Below, piece by piece: positions 1 to 7,316 of a DNA stretch of 64,000 nt. The translations under genes and the position numbers were made by a program. The stretch is from Rhizomicrobium sp. (lineage in GTDB: Bacteria; Pseudomonadota; Alphaproteobacteria; Micropepsales; Micropepsaceae): assembly GCA_037200045.1 (NCBI GenBank), contig JBBCHM010000001.1, forward strand, positions 3,034,534-3,098,533, read 5' to 3'. The notes under the pieces were generated by a model, which saw only the letters and a program-made list of their open reading frames with translations, searched no databases and was not told where the DNA came from. Position 1 is the stretch's first letter. Each line of letters begins with the position of its first letter.

Positions 1-612
1 GAGGCGGTGGCCCGCCGCGACACCAGCCTCGCCGAAGGCGCCGTCGGCGGCGACAAGCGCATCGACGGCCTGCAGACCGAGATCGAGGACAAGGCCCTCA
101 AGCTCCTGGCGCTGCGCCAGCCCATGGCGGTCGACCTGCGCGAGACCCTGGCGGCGATCAAGATCGCGTCCGAGCTGGAACGCATCGGCGACCTCGCCAA
201 GAACATCGCCAAGCGCGCCATCGTGCTCAACCGCGAGCCGCCGATCCGCCTCACCGCTTCGCTGGCCCGCATGGGCAAGGTGGCGCTCAGCCAGCTCAAG
301 CAGGTTCTCGACGCCTATTCCGACCGCAACGCCGAGGCCGCCGAAGCGGTGTGGCGCCAGGACGGCGAGATCGACGAGCTCTACAACAGCCTGTTCCGCG
401 AATTGCTGACCTACATGATGGAAGACCCGCGCACGATCGGCTCGTCCACCCATCTTCTCTTCATCGCCAAGAACATCGAGCGCAGCGGCGACCACGCCAC
501 CAACATCGCCGAGGTCGTCTATCACATGGTGCGCGCCGACCATCTGTCGGCCAACCGGCCCAAGGCCGACACCACCAGCGAGACGAACGTGCCCTTCGAG
601 AGGAAAGCATGA
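1..612 (+). CDS. phoU: Phosphate transport system regulator PhoU (5' end outside window)
   Basis: PhoU is a cytoplasmic helical-bundle protein that links the Pst phosphate transporter to the PhoR/PhoB two-component system and keeps the Pho regulon off when phosphate is plentiful. The visible part contains both PhoU repeats, each with the family E/D-R-(I/S)-G-D metal-binding signature (ELERIGDLAKNIAKRA near residue 60 and IERSGDHATNIAE near residue 165). The reading frame is open from base 1, and PhoU proteins usually run to about 235 residues, so the true start is probably upstream of the window and the GTG at base 7 is internal. The stop codon overlaps the phoB start in an ATGA, indicating translational coupling. 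Confidence 0.93.
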   Translation, partial: EAVARRDTSLAEGAVGGDKRIDGLQTEIEDKALKLLALRQPMAVDLRETLAAIKIASELERIGDLAKNIAKRAIVLNREPPIRLTASLARMGKVALSQLKQVLDAYSDRNAEAAEAVWRQDGEIDELYNSLFRELLTYMMEDPRTIGSSTHLLFIAKNIERSGDHATNIAEVVYHMVRADHLSANRPKADTTSETNVPFERKA

Positions 613-1313
613 GCCTCAAGCCCGCCGTCCTCGTCGCCGAAGACGAAGGCGCCCTCGTCACGCTGCTGCGCTACAATCTGGAGCGCGAAGGCTATCGCGT
701 GCTCGAGGCGCGCGACGGCGAGGAAGCGCTGCTGGTCGCGTCCGAGGAAAAGCCCGATCTCGTCCTGCTCGACTGGATGCTGCCGCAGCTGTCCGGCATC
801 GAGGTGTGCCGCCGCCTGCGCGGCCGCCAGGAGACCCGCAACGTCCCGATCATCATGCTGACCGCGCGCGGCGAGGAGAGCGACCGCATCCGCGGCCTCG
901 ACACCGGCGCCGACGACTATCTGACCAAGCCGTTCTCGATGACCGAGCTTCTGGCCCGCCTGCGCGCCGTGATGCGCCGCATCCGCCCGTCGCTCGCGCC
1001 CGACACCGTCGCCATCGGCGACATCGAGATGGACCGCGCCGCCCACCGCGTGCGCCGCGCCGGCAAGGAAGTCCATCTGGGGCCGACCGAATACAAGCTG
1101 CTCGATCATCTGATCCAGCATCCCGGCCGCGTCTTTTCCCGCGAGCAATTGCTCGACGCGGTCTGGGGCTCGGACGTCTATGTCGAGGCGCGCACCGTCG
1201 ACGTCCATGTCGGCCGCCTGCGCAAGGCGCTGAACATCGAGGGCGTGAAGGACCCGATCCGCACCGTCCGCTCCGCCGGCTACTCCCTCGACGACGCCAT
1301 CGCCGCGAATTGA
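609..1313 (+). CDS. phoB: Phosphate regulon response regulator PhoB
   Basis: This 234-residue OmpR-family response regulator activates phosphate-starvation genes. The N-terminal receiver domain has the acidic pair E11-D12, the phosphoacceptor D55 in LVLLDWMLP, and the conserved lysine in the LTKPF motif. The C-terminal half is a winged helix with the typical LGPTEYKLL and RTVDVHVGRLRKAL segments. It begins at the ATG overlapping the phoU stop, and a GAGAGGAAAG Shine-Dalgarno stretch lies just upstream. The overlap and the order phoU-phoB match the usual alphaproteobacterial pho operon. Confidence 0.97.
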   Translation: MSLKPAVLVAEDEGALVTLLRYNLEREGYRVLEARDGEEALLVASEEKPDLVLLDWMLPQLSGIEVCRRLRGRQETRNVPIIMLTARGEESDRIRGLDTGADDYLTKPFSMTELLARLRAVMRRIRPSLAPDTVAIGDIEMDRAAHRVRRAGKEVHLGPTEYKLLDHLIQHPGRVFSREQLLDAVWGSDVYVEARTVDVHVGRLRKALNIEGVKDPIRTVRSAGYSLDDAIAAN

Positions 1314-1322
1314 CGCACCGCT

Positions 1323-1802
1323 TCAGATAACCTTCGCGATCGCCTGCTCGATGTCTTCCGGCTTGGTCGTGGGCGCGAAGCGGCCGACCACCTTGCCGGC
1401 GCGGTCGACCAGGAACTTGGTGAAATTCCACTTGATGCCGCGCGTCCCCAGGATGCCGGCTTTCTCGCCCTTGAGGAATTCGTAGAGCGGATGCGTCCTG
1501 GGCCCATTGACGTCGATCTTGGCGAACATCGGAAAGCTCACGCCGTAATTGATCTGGCAGAAGGCGCCGATCTCCGCCTCGCTGCCCGGCTCCTGCGCGC
1601 CGAACTGGTTGCAGGGAAAGCCGAGCACCACGAGCCCGTCGGCCTGGTGTTCGCGATAGAGCTTTTCCAGGCCCTCGTATTGCGGCGTGAATCCGCATTT
1701 GCTGGCGGTGTTGACGATCAGCATCGGCTTGCCGCGATAGTCGGCCAGCGACACATCCTTGCCCTGCAGCGTCTTCGCCGAGAACTCGTAAATCGTCGTC
1801 AT
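1323..1802 (-). CDS. Glutathione peroxidase family protein
   Basis: This 159-residue thioredoxin-fold peroxidase reduces hydrogen or organic peroxides using thiols. The peroxidatic cysteine lies in the [12 protein letters not shown] motif (C36), the glutamine in the FPCNQFG motif (Q66), and the tryptophan and asparagine in [10 protein letters not shown], completing the catalytic tetrad. The frame stays open upstream to about 2063, but the family N-terminus ([19 protein letters not shown]) points to the ATG at 1800-1802. It is convergent with phoB, with only nine bases between their stops. The enzyme is a cysteine, not selenocysteine, type, and bacterial members often use thioredoxin rather than glutathione. 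Confidence 0.93.
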   Translation of the reverse strand: MTTIYEFSAKTLQGKDVSLADYRGKPMLIVNTASKCGFTPQYEGLEKLYREHQADGLVVLGFPCNQFGAQEPGSEAEIGAFCQINYGVSFPMFAKIDVNGPRTHPLYEFLKGEKAGILGTRGIKWNFTKFLVDRAGKVVGRFAPTTKPEDIEQAIAKVI

Positions 1803-1912
1803 GCGCGCGGATGCCCCCCAAAGCATTCGCCTGCATAACAAGAATTGCCAGCCCCGGCGAGCACTGCCCGACCCGGGGCGACAATTGGGCCTTGACCGGC
1901 CATCTGCCGGCG

Positions 1913-2374
1913 TCAGCCGACCATCCGGCCTCTGTCCCGCCGCTGCTGTTGCGGCTGGTAGGCCTTGCGGGCATGCGCCTCGCAATAGGGCGAGCCGCTC
2001 TTGGGATTGCGGCCGCAGAAGTGGAATTCGTCTGCCGACGGATCGCCGATCGGCCAGCGGCACATCCGGTCGTTGATCGTCAGCACGGTGGCGTGGCTGC
2101 CGTCGCTGAAGGTCAGCGGATCCTCCTCGACCACCGGGGCGGGCGGGGTGTGGCTGCGCAGCGAGACCTTGGGCGCCATCGGCAGGCGCGGCCGCTCGGT
2201 CCGCGACGGGCTGGCGCGGCCGGCCAGGCCCAGCCGGTGCACCTTTCCGATCACGGCATTGCGGGTGACGCCGCCCAGCGCGCGGGCGATCTGGCTCGCC
2301 GAGAGCCCCTCGGTCCAGAGATTCTTGAGCTGTTCGACCCGGTCGTCCGACCAGTTCATCAATTGGGTGTTCAC
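1913..2374 (-). CDS. gcrA: Cell cycle regulator GcrA
   Basis: GcrA is a sigma70-associated transcription factor that acts with the CcrM DNA methyltransferase to activate cell-cycle genes in alphaproteobacteria. The protein starts with the diagnostic [14 protein letters not shown] helix and has the DNA-binding segment with [11 protein letters not shown] and [14 protein letters not shown]. The C-terminus carries a cysteine/histidine-rich segment ([24 protein letters not shown]) that is typical for the family. The GTG at 2372-2374 has GAGGAA close upstream and is chosen as the start; the ATG at 2357-2359, which gives the usual MNW start, lacks such a signal. This gene is the clearest taxonomic marker in the window. 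Confidence 0.93.
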   Translation of the reverse strand: MNTQLMNWSDDRVEQLKNLWTEGLSASQIARALGGVTRNAVIGKVHRLGLAGRASPSRTERPRLPMAPKVSLRSHTPPAPVVEEDPLTFSDGSHATVLTINDRMCRWPIGDPSADEFHFCGRNPKSGSPYCEAHARKAYQPQQQRRDRGRMVG

Positions 2375-2521
2375 GGGTTCCTCATGGCTTGAGCCACAAG
2401 ATATCGTATCGTTCATGTGACAACGTACAAGCGGCACGGAGGTATCCCAACCCCTTGTCCACAAGAAGCCGCGGAAGTGTGCTGTTGGCAAACCCAAAGC
2501 TAGGACAGGTGGGGTGCGACA

Positions 2522-2536
2522 TTCGCCGCAGGCGAA
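2522..2536. repeat. Short perfect inverted repeat
   Basis: TTCGCC-GCA-GGCGAA forms a six-base-pair stem with a three-base loop in the 325-base gap between gcrA and the Panacea gene. No T run follows, so it is not an obvious terminator. Its role is unknown. Confidence 0.4.
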
Positions 2537-2548
2537 AGTCTTGATAAG

Positions 2549-2571
2549 GTTGCGAAATCACACATCGCAAC
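2549..2571. promoter_or_regulatory. Inverted repeat upstream of the Panacea gene, candidate operator
   Basis: GTTGCGA and TCGCAAC are perfect seven-base arms separated by nine bases, about 130 bases upstream of the Panacea start at 2700. Toxin-antitoxin operons are often autoregulated at such sites, but Panacea proteins are not classical DNA binders, so assigning this as an operator is inference. A TTGACA at 2604-2609 could be a -35 element; I see no convincing -10 at the right distance. Nothing else was recognised between 2375 and 2699. Confidence 0.3.
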
Positions 2572-2699
2572 TATTTGTGAGCGCCGCAGGCCGCCTACGA
2601 GCGTTGACACAAAGCGCGAACGGTCCCACTTGCTGCTGCCGACGTGAACCTAGCGGAGGGGTGCAGGGCCTTAACGGGCACTGGCGCAAGGTGGTCGAA

Positions 2700-3161
2700 A
2701 TGGCAAGCGTACACGACGTAGCAAAGTACTTTCTAATGCTTGCCGCCAGCGGCGCGGAAGACGCTGGCGAGGCAATGACGCATCTCAAGCTGCAAAAGCT
2801 GCTGTACTACGCGCAGGGATTCAGTCTTGCCCTCAGTGGCGGTAAGCAGCCCATGTTCGGCGATACTATTGAGGCATGGAAACATGGTCCAATCGTGCCT
2901 GCCGTTTGGAAGGCCTACAAAGACTACGGTGGGGCGCCCCTTCCTCTCCCCGATGGCTTCGATCCGTCAAAGGGATTGAAGGATGGTGAGCAGGCATTGC
3001 TCAACGATGTTTGGAACGCCTATGGCCAATTCTCCGCGTGGAAACTCCGGAATATGACTCACGAGGAGTCTCCGTGGCGGAATGCATACGAGCCCGATGC
3101 CAACGAGACGATTTCGCAGCAAAGCATGCGAGAATATTTCGAGACGCAAATCGAGCCTTGA
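2700..3161 (+). CDS. Panacea-domain (SocA/GepA-like, DUF4065) protein, likely antitoxin
   Basis: This 153-residue protein is almost entirely one Panacea (DUF4065) domain: MASVHDVAKYFL, then THLKLQKLLYYAQG, then IEAWKHGPIVPAVWKAYKDYG, and finally the THEESPW motif near the C-terminus. The family includes SocA of Caulobacter, which delivers the replication-clamp-binding toxin SocB to ClpXP, and many antitoxins for unrelated toxins. The start at 2700 is chosen because AAGGTGG lies a few bases upstream; the frame is open further upstream but without family similarity. The next gene begins four bases after its stop, the arrangement expected of an antitoxin-toxin pair. Base composition is visibly less GC-rich than in neighbouring core genes, suggesting transfer. 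Confidence 0.88.
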   Translation: MASVHDVAKYFLMLAASGAEDAGEAMTHLKLQKLLYYAQGFSLALSGGKQPMFGDTIEAWKHGPIVPAVWKAYKDYGGAPLPLPDGFDPSKGLKDGEQALLNDVWNAYGQFSAWKLRNMTHEESPWRNAYEPDANETISQQSMREYFETQIEP

Positions 3162-3165
3162 CACC

Positions 3166-3579
3166 GTGGGAAAGCTTAAGCCGCCGAAAGCTCAAGGTGC
3201 TGGCAAGATATCTGCGCCGCCCCAAGGCGGGATTGATCAAAACACCGTCAAGGCTGTCTTCGGATTTCAGCATATCGCGCATGGATACACTCTAAATGGT
3301 TGTGCTGCGCCGGATGCAGCGGCGTTCATAGACGCCCTGCGGCTGCGCTCAAATTTGACATGGGCACAAATCATAAGCTCTCCACGACAGAAACTTGGTG
3401 CCGAAAAAATCTCTCCGTCACTGAGAGTAAAGGCTCCGGGGTCTGTGCCGCCAGAACTCCATGACGAAATGCTATGCTTTCGATTTGGCGGAGACTTGCA
3501 GCGGTTTATCGGATTTCGAAACGGGGCAACTTTTGAAGTGGTTTGGATCGACCATTCCGGAGACTGCTACAAACACTAG
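3166..3579 (+). CDS. Candidate toxin partner of the Panacea antitoxin
   Basis: This 137-residue protein has no family name that I can give. After a proline/lysine-rich start it has a compact domain beginning FGFQHIAHGYTL and ending with RFIGFRNGATFEVVWIDHSGDCYKH, a pattern (RxxGFR...FE(V/I)xWID...xYxH) that I associate with small RelE/ParE-like or SocB-like toxin families. The GTG at 3166, four bases after the antitoxin stop, is taken as the start; an ATG at 3082 in the same frame would overlap the antitoxin by 80 bases. The toxin function is inferred from its position after a Panacea gene and its size, not from recognised catalytic residues. Its stop overlaps the convergent transposase stop. 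Confidence 0.6.
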   Translation: MGKLKPPKAQGAGKISAPPQGGIDQNTVKAVFGFQHIAHGYTLNGCAAPDAAAFIDALRLRSNLTWAQIISSPRQKLGAEKISPSLRVKAPGSVPPELHDEMLCFRFGGDLQRFIGFRNGATFEVVWIDHSGDCYKH

Positions 3580-4502
3580 GCGTGCTTGTGGATTGGGTCT
3601 TTGTACATCAGCCGCTTGCCTTCGATCAGCTTGAGCGCCTTGGCCGTGCGGTCCGCATCCGAAACCTTGCGCTCATTCCAGCGGAACGAGAATTCATCGC
3701 AATAGCGGTGCAGGTGCTGCTTCGAAACGCTATGGAATGAGCCGGTGATACCGCGCTTCAGCAATGCGAAATAGCTTTCAACCTCGTTGGTCGAGACGCT
3801 GCCGCGCGCATATTCGAACTTCGAATGATTGACCGACTCATGGCCGCCTTCGAACCACTTGCCGACGCCCTTATAAGACGGCAGTTGATCGGTCTGGATC
3901 GAGGCGGACGGGTCAACGTTGTCGCGGATCGCGCCCTGAAGTGTGGCAGCAGTGATATTTGCAATCGGCCATGACCGAACGCGACCACCGCGCTCGACCA
4001 GCGCAACAACCGGCTGCTTATCCGTGCCGCGACCGGTTTTGCCTTCGCCGCGCTTGTGCTGATTGCGCGGGTTGCCGCCGACATACGTCTCATCGACCAT
4101 CACGACGCCCTCAAGCAAACCCTTCAATGGATTTTGCGACATGGCGTAGCGAATGCGATGGCAGAGGTGCCACGCGGTGCGATACGAACCGAGGCCAAGC
4201 TGACGCTGCAACTGAAGCGCGCTAACGCCCTTCTTTGCGCTGCACAGTATGCTGAATGCCATCAACCAAGTGCGGATCGGCAGGTGCGAGCCTTCCATGA
4301 CCGTGCCGACTGTCACGCTGAATTGTTGCGCGCAACCATCGTTGCACTTCCACACGCCTTTGCGGTGCTTCTTGCCCTGCAATTTCGTGTGACCGTCAAC
4401 GCGACCGCAATGCGGGCAGACAACGCCCTTGGCCCAACGGATACGCTCAAGCGTTGCGCGGGCTTCGTCTTCGCTCAGCTTGGAAATTTCAGAGAGGATC
4501 AT
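3576..4502 (-). CDS. IS1595-family (ISXO2-like) transposase
   Basis: This protein of about 308 residues has an N-terminal zinc ribbon (VCPHCG then WKCNDGC) followed by an ISXO2-like DDE transposase domain containing VVMVDETYVGGN (first aspartate), the QTDQLPSYK segment (second aspartate) and the NEVESYFALLKRGITGSFH segment near the third acidic residue. The ATG at 4502 gives the family-like start MILSEISKLSEDEA; an in-frame GTG at 4511 is possible. I could not find terminal inverted repeats or a target duplication, and its stop codon overlaps the stop of the toxin gene, so this is not an obvious recent insertion. It is divergent from the small HTH gene at 4575, with palindromes between them. 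Confidence 0.9.
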   Translation of the reverse strand: MILSEISKLSEDEARATLERIRWAKGVVCPHCGRVDGHTKLQGKKHRKGVWKCNDGCAQQFSVTVGTVMEGSHLPIRTWLMAFSILCSAKKGVSALQLQRQLGLGSYRTAWHLCHRIRYAMSQNPLKGLLEGVVMVDETYVGGNPRNQHKRGEGKTGRGTDKQPVVALVERGGRVRSWPIANITAATLQGAIRDNVDPSASIQTDQLPSYKGVGKWFEGGHESVNHSKFEYARGSVSTNEVESYFALLKRGITGSFHSVSKQHLHRYCDEFSFRWNERKVSDADRTAKALKLIEGKRLMYKDPIHKHA

Positions 4503-4521
4503 GGCGGTCACGTCTTGAATG

Positions 4522-4572
4522 TGTATGCAGTATGTAATACATTCCGCTCCGTTGTCAAGCGGAGTGCATACA
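4522..4572. promoter_or_regulatory. Nested palindromes in the divergent transposase/HTH promoter region
   Basis: TGTATGCA (4522-4529) and TGCATACA (4565-4572) are perfect eight-base inverted arms. Inside them lie a second pair, TCCGCT (4543-4548) and AGCGGA (4558-4563), and a small ATGT-AAT-ACAT repeat (4532-4542). The segment fills the short gap between the two divergent starts and ends two bases before the HTH start codon. It could be an operator for the HTH protein or a transposase-binding site; both are inference. Confidence 0.5.
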
Positions 4573-4574
4573 AA

Positions 4575-4856
4575 ATGGCAATCGTTGCTTCATTGGCTTT
4601 TCGAGCGGCGACCGATGAGTTGCTAGCCTGCATAACTCACGATCAACTTGCCGACGCGCTAGGTGTGTCGGTCTCGACGGTCCGGCAAGCCCGACTGGAC
4701 GAGGGTGCCAAAGCCCGACGTAAGCCCCCGGAGGGGTGGCAAGGCGTCGTGGCTGATTTGGCGGAAATGCATGCGGACCGCCTTCTCAGGCTTTCCAAGG
4801 CGCTCAACAAGGCCGCTGCTAAGTCCTTGAAAGAGTCTGCTTTTCCTAAAAAGTGA
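4575..4856 (+). CDS. Small HTH protein divergent from the IS1595-type transposase
   Basis: This 93-residue protein contains a helix-turn-helix-like segment (HDQLADALGVSVSTVRQARL, about residues 20-40) followed by a basic linker (KARRKPPEGWQ) and a helical C-terminus rich in leucine and lysine. I do not recognise a named family. The ATG at 4575 is taken as the start because upstream sequence in this frame is antisense to the transposase. The head-to-head layout with a palindromic gap suggests that it regulates itself and the transposase, or that both act on the same DNA site. Function is otherwise unknown. Confidence 0.65.
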   Translation: MAIVASLAFRAATDELLACITHDQLADALGVSVSTVRQARLDEGAKARRKPPEGWQGVVADLAEMHADRLLRLSKALNKAAAKSLKESAFPKK

Positions 4857-4887
4857 TCCGCTTCAAAGGTTTAGGTTGACTTTGACG

Positions 4888-4973
4888 TGCCCGTGGTGAG
4901 ACTTGAACTCACAATCCCCTGCCAGGGAAGCGGTCCCCAAGACCGCCGCGTCTACCGATTTCGCCACACGGGC
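4888..4973 (-). tRNA. Class II tRNA, leucine-like body with UGG anticodon
   Basis: The minus strand folds into a complete 86-base cloverleaf. The acceptor stem is GCCCGTG with CACGGGC, the D stem GCG/CGC with a leucine-type D loop, the anticodon stem GCGGT/ACCGC, the variable arm a six-pair stem (TTCCCT/AGGGGA) with loop GGC, and the T arm GTGAG-TTCAAGT-CTCAC. The discriminator is A73 and no CCA is encoded. The long variable arm, D loop and A73 are leucine tRNA features. However, the seven-base anticodon loop is CTTGGGG, which places TGG at positions 34-36, a proline (CCA) anticodon. Either this is an unusual mistranslating or specialised tRNA, or a pseudogene with an altered loop. Confidence 0.85.
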
Positions 4974-4991
4974 GGATCGTCAAAGAGAAGG

Positions 4992-5057
4992 CCCCTCCCA
5001 CGCATCCTCACCTTGAGGCACGGGGAGGGGGTAAGCTGCGTCCTTGTACTTCGGACG
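4992..5057 (+). ncRNA. Hairpin-rich segment leading into a terminator, possible small RNA
   Basis: On the plus strand CCCCTCCC (4992-4999) pairs with GGGAGGGG (5023-5030) around an inner hairpin CCTCA-CCT-TGAGG (5006-5018). A second hairpin, CGTCC (5039-5043) with GGACG (5053-5057), follows, and then a strong intrinsic terminator. No plausible ORF lies here. The order structured RNA then terminator fits a short non-coding RNA, but I see no clear promoter, so it could also be the 3' end of a transcript from the HTH gene. Confidence 0.35.
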
Positions 5058-5062
5058 ACTAG

Positions 5063-5093
5063 CGCCGTCAGCGACCACCGCTGACGGCGTTTT
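5063..5093 (+). terminator. Strong intrinsic terminator
   Basis: CGCCGTCAGCG (5063-5073) and CGCTGACGGCG (5079-5089) form a perfect eleven-base-pair stem with loop ACCAC, followed by TTTT. The T run is only on the plus strand, so it ends rightward transcription just before the convergent gene at 5093-5545. Confidence 0.8.
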
Positions 5094-5545
5094 CAGTCGG
5101 GGACTTCCACCCCCTTTGTCCACCAAGCGCGCTTCCCACGCCAACGGACAGAAACTAAATCACCTCGCTTCGACAGGATCGAAGTCAGATTGCGCTCGGC
5201 GTTCGGGCCACTGATATCAGCGCCAAATCGCGGCATGTGCCCGACAAGCTCGCCGGTTTGCAGAGGGTGCCCCATATTAATGACCGCCAGTCTTGCGGCC
5301 TCATGCTGTGCGACCCGTCCCTTGGGCTGTTTGCCCTTTCTGCTAAGGGGCAATGGGACATCCGAGACGAGTTGAAAGCCCTGTAGGACTTTCGCGTTTT
5401 TTGGGGGAGCGGTGTTGATCGCCAGAAGCTTGCGCTCCGTCTCTTTCCAGACAGCCAATTCCTGCAGGCGCGTATCCGCCGCCAATTCCGCTTCCAACTC
5501 GCGGATGTGGGACTGTACAGCATCGATTGACTTAACGGCGGTCAT
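5093..5545 (-). CDS. Hypothetical protein with coiled N-terminus and winged-helix-like C-terminus
   Basis: This protein of about 150 residues has an N-terminal heptad-like segment (SIDAVQSHIRELEAELAADTRLQELAVWKETERKLL), a basic middle, and a C-terminal domain of about 60 residues that looks like a winged helix (PLQTGELVGHMPRFG, then NLTSILSKRGDLVSVRWRGKRAWWTK). I do not recognise a named family. The ATG at 5543-5545 is used as the start although it lacks a clear ribosome-binding site; an AAGGAA lies some 20 bases upstream. It is divergent from the small genes that begin at 5610. A DNA-binding role is inferred only from the fold-like pattern. Confidence 0.55.
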   Translation of the reverse strand: MTAVKSIDAVQSHIRELEAELAADTRLQELAVWKETERKLLAINTAPPKNAKVLQGFQLVSDVPLPLSRKGKQPKGRVAQHEAARLAVINMGHPLQTGELVGHMPRFGADISGPNAERNLTSILSKRGDLVSVRWRGKRAWWTKGVEVPD

Positions 5546-5609
5546 AATCAGAATCGCGTTTCGTTCCTTTGCATAATTAAGGAGGTTGCCAGTAAATGGC
5601 AATAGCAAA

Positions 5610-5774
5610 ATGGCTAAGGGCAAGGTTGTCAGTAAACAGATAACGCGTCATCCAGATGATCAGCCGATTTCGCTGGCGGGGCTGGACTTTGAGACTGCAT
5701 TGCACGCCGCCATGGCGACCGGCAAAGCGCCGCCCCCGAAGCCTAAGAAAGCCAAGCGGAAGGCCAAGAAATGA
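5610..5774 (+). CDS. Small basic hypothetical protein
   Basis: This short protein of 54 residues has the core SLAGLDFETALHAAMATG followed by a proline/lysine-rich tail ending KAKRKAKK. Similar tiny proteins with a GLDFExAL core followed by a basic tail occur beside mobile or defence genes in alphaproteobacteria, but I know no function. A strong AAGGAGG (5579-5585) lies 24 bases before this ATG and ten bases before another ATG at 5596, which opens a 15-codon reading frame in a different phase. A leader peptide or an in-frame TTG start at 5586 is therefore possible. The stop overlaps the next gene in an ATGA. Confidence 0.5.
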   Translation: MAKGKVVSKQITRHPDDQPISLAGLDFETALHAAMATGKAPPPKPKKAKRKAKK

Positions 5775-5980
5775 GCGTCGCCGCCACTGCGGTCATAGTC
5801 GGGCTGTTTCTTTGCGCGCTCGCCGCGAAATTCATCTCCGACGCGGCGCAAAACCAACGGCAAAAGCTGCTGTGGCTACGTGGGATGCAGGTCGCCTATC
5901 TGGCGCTTCTCATTGTTTTGGGGATCAAGATCGGACCGCTGGCATGGCCTTACATCGAGAAAATGCTATCAGCACAATAG
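5771..5980 (+). CDS. Small two-helix membrane protein
   Basis: This 69-residue protein has a hydrophobic segment at residues 3-20 and a second at about 40-57, separated by a charged stretch (QNQRQKLLWLRG), so it is probably a small inner-membrane hairpin protein. It starts at the ATG overlapping the stop of the preceding small gene, indicating coupled translation. I do not recognise a family. The pair sits between the tRNA and argD and could be a small accessory cassette. Confidence 0.55.
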   Translation: MSVAATAVIVGLFLCALAAKFISDAAQNQRQKLLWLRGMQVAYLALLIVLGIKIGPLAWPYIEKMLSAQ

Positions 5981-6019
5981 CTTGTGTCAGGTTTGCCAAA
6001 GGCATAGTCCCCAGAAGCC

Positions 6020-6039
6020 GGCCCCCACGCATGGGGGCC
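6020..6039. terminator. Perfect hairpin upstream of argD
   Basis: GGCCCCCA and TGGGGGCC form an eight-base-pair stem with a CGCA loop, 40 bases after the small membrane gene. No T run follows, so it may be a Rho-independent-like block, an mRNA-stabilising hairpin or an argD leader structure. Confidence 0.4.
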
Positions 6040-6111
6040 ATTCGCTTGCCCGATTCGGGGTTTGAGTAGATAAACCGGGCGGCGCGCGCGGATTTGCCGG
6101 CGCGCCAACCC

Positions 6112-7316
6112 ATGGAGAGTCCAGTGTTTCCCTCGGTTTTGCCGACCTATAACCGGGCCGATGTCGCGTTCGTGCGGGGCGAAGGGCCTTACCTCTACGC
6201 CGAGGACGGCAAGCGCTACCTGGATTTCGGCGCCGGCATCGCGGTCAACGCCTTCGGCCACGCCCATCCGCGCCTGGTCGCGGCGCTGACGGTGCAGGCG
6301 GGCAAGCTCTGGCACACCTCCAACCTCTACCGCGTGCCCGGCCAGGAGGCCCTCTCGAAAAAGCTGGTCGAGAACACCTTCGCCGACACCGCCTTCTTCA
6401 CGAACTCCGGCGCCGAGGCCTGCGAATGCGCCTTCAAGATGGCGCGGCGCTACCACTTCGTGAGCGGCCATCCCGAGCGCTTCCGCATTATTACGTTCAC
6501 CGGCGCCTTCCACGGCCGCACCCTGGCCGGCATCGCCGCCGGCGGCCAGGAGAAATATCTCGAAGGCTTCGGCCCCAAGGTCGAAGGCTTCGACCAAGTG
6601 CCGCCGAACGACCTCAAGGCGCTCGAAGCCGCGATCACCGACGAGACCGCCGCCCTGATGATCGAGCCGATCCAGGGCGAGGGCGGGCTGCATCCCATGC
6701 CGCCGGAATTCCTGCGCGCCCTGCGCAAGATCTGCGACGACCGCGGCTTGCTGCTGATCTTCGACGAGATCCAGTGCGGCGTCGGCCGCACCGGCAAGTT
6801 CTTCGCCTATGAGTGGGTCGGCGTGCGCCCCGACATCATGTGCGTGGCGAAAGGCATCGGCGGCGGCTTCCCGCTCGGCGCGTGCCTGGCCACCGCCGAA
6901 GCGGCCAAGGGCATGACGGCGGGCACCCATGGCTCGACCTATGGCGGCAACCCGCTTGGCATGGCGGTCGGCAGCGAAGCCATCGACATGGTGCTGGAAC
7001 CCGGCTTCCTCGAGCATGTGCAGAAGATCGGCGGCTTCCTGCGCCAGCAGCTCGCCGGCCTGATCGCCGAGCATCCCGGCGTGTTCGAGGAATTGCGCGG
7101 CCAGGGCCTGATGCTGGGCCTGAAGCTGCGCGTGCCCAACACCGAATTCGTGACCGCGGCGCGCGGCCACGGCCTCCTGATCGTCGGCGCCGGCGAGAAC
7201 GTGGTGCGCCTCCTCCCGCCGCTGATCATCGACGAGGATCAGGTGCGCGAGGGCGTGGCGCTGCTGTCACGGACCGCGGCCGATTTCGAAGCCAAGGCCA
7301 AGCAGACGGTGGCGGC

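Noticed and set aside
4860..5000. The tRNA 3' end as an integration site for a mobile island
   Set aside because: No integrase gene and no repeated tRNA 3' segment were seen in the window, so there is no support for an att site.
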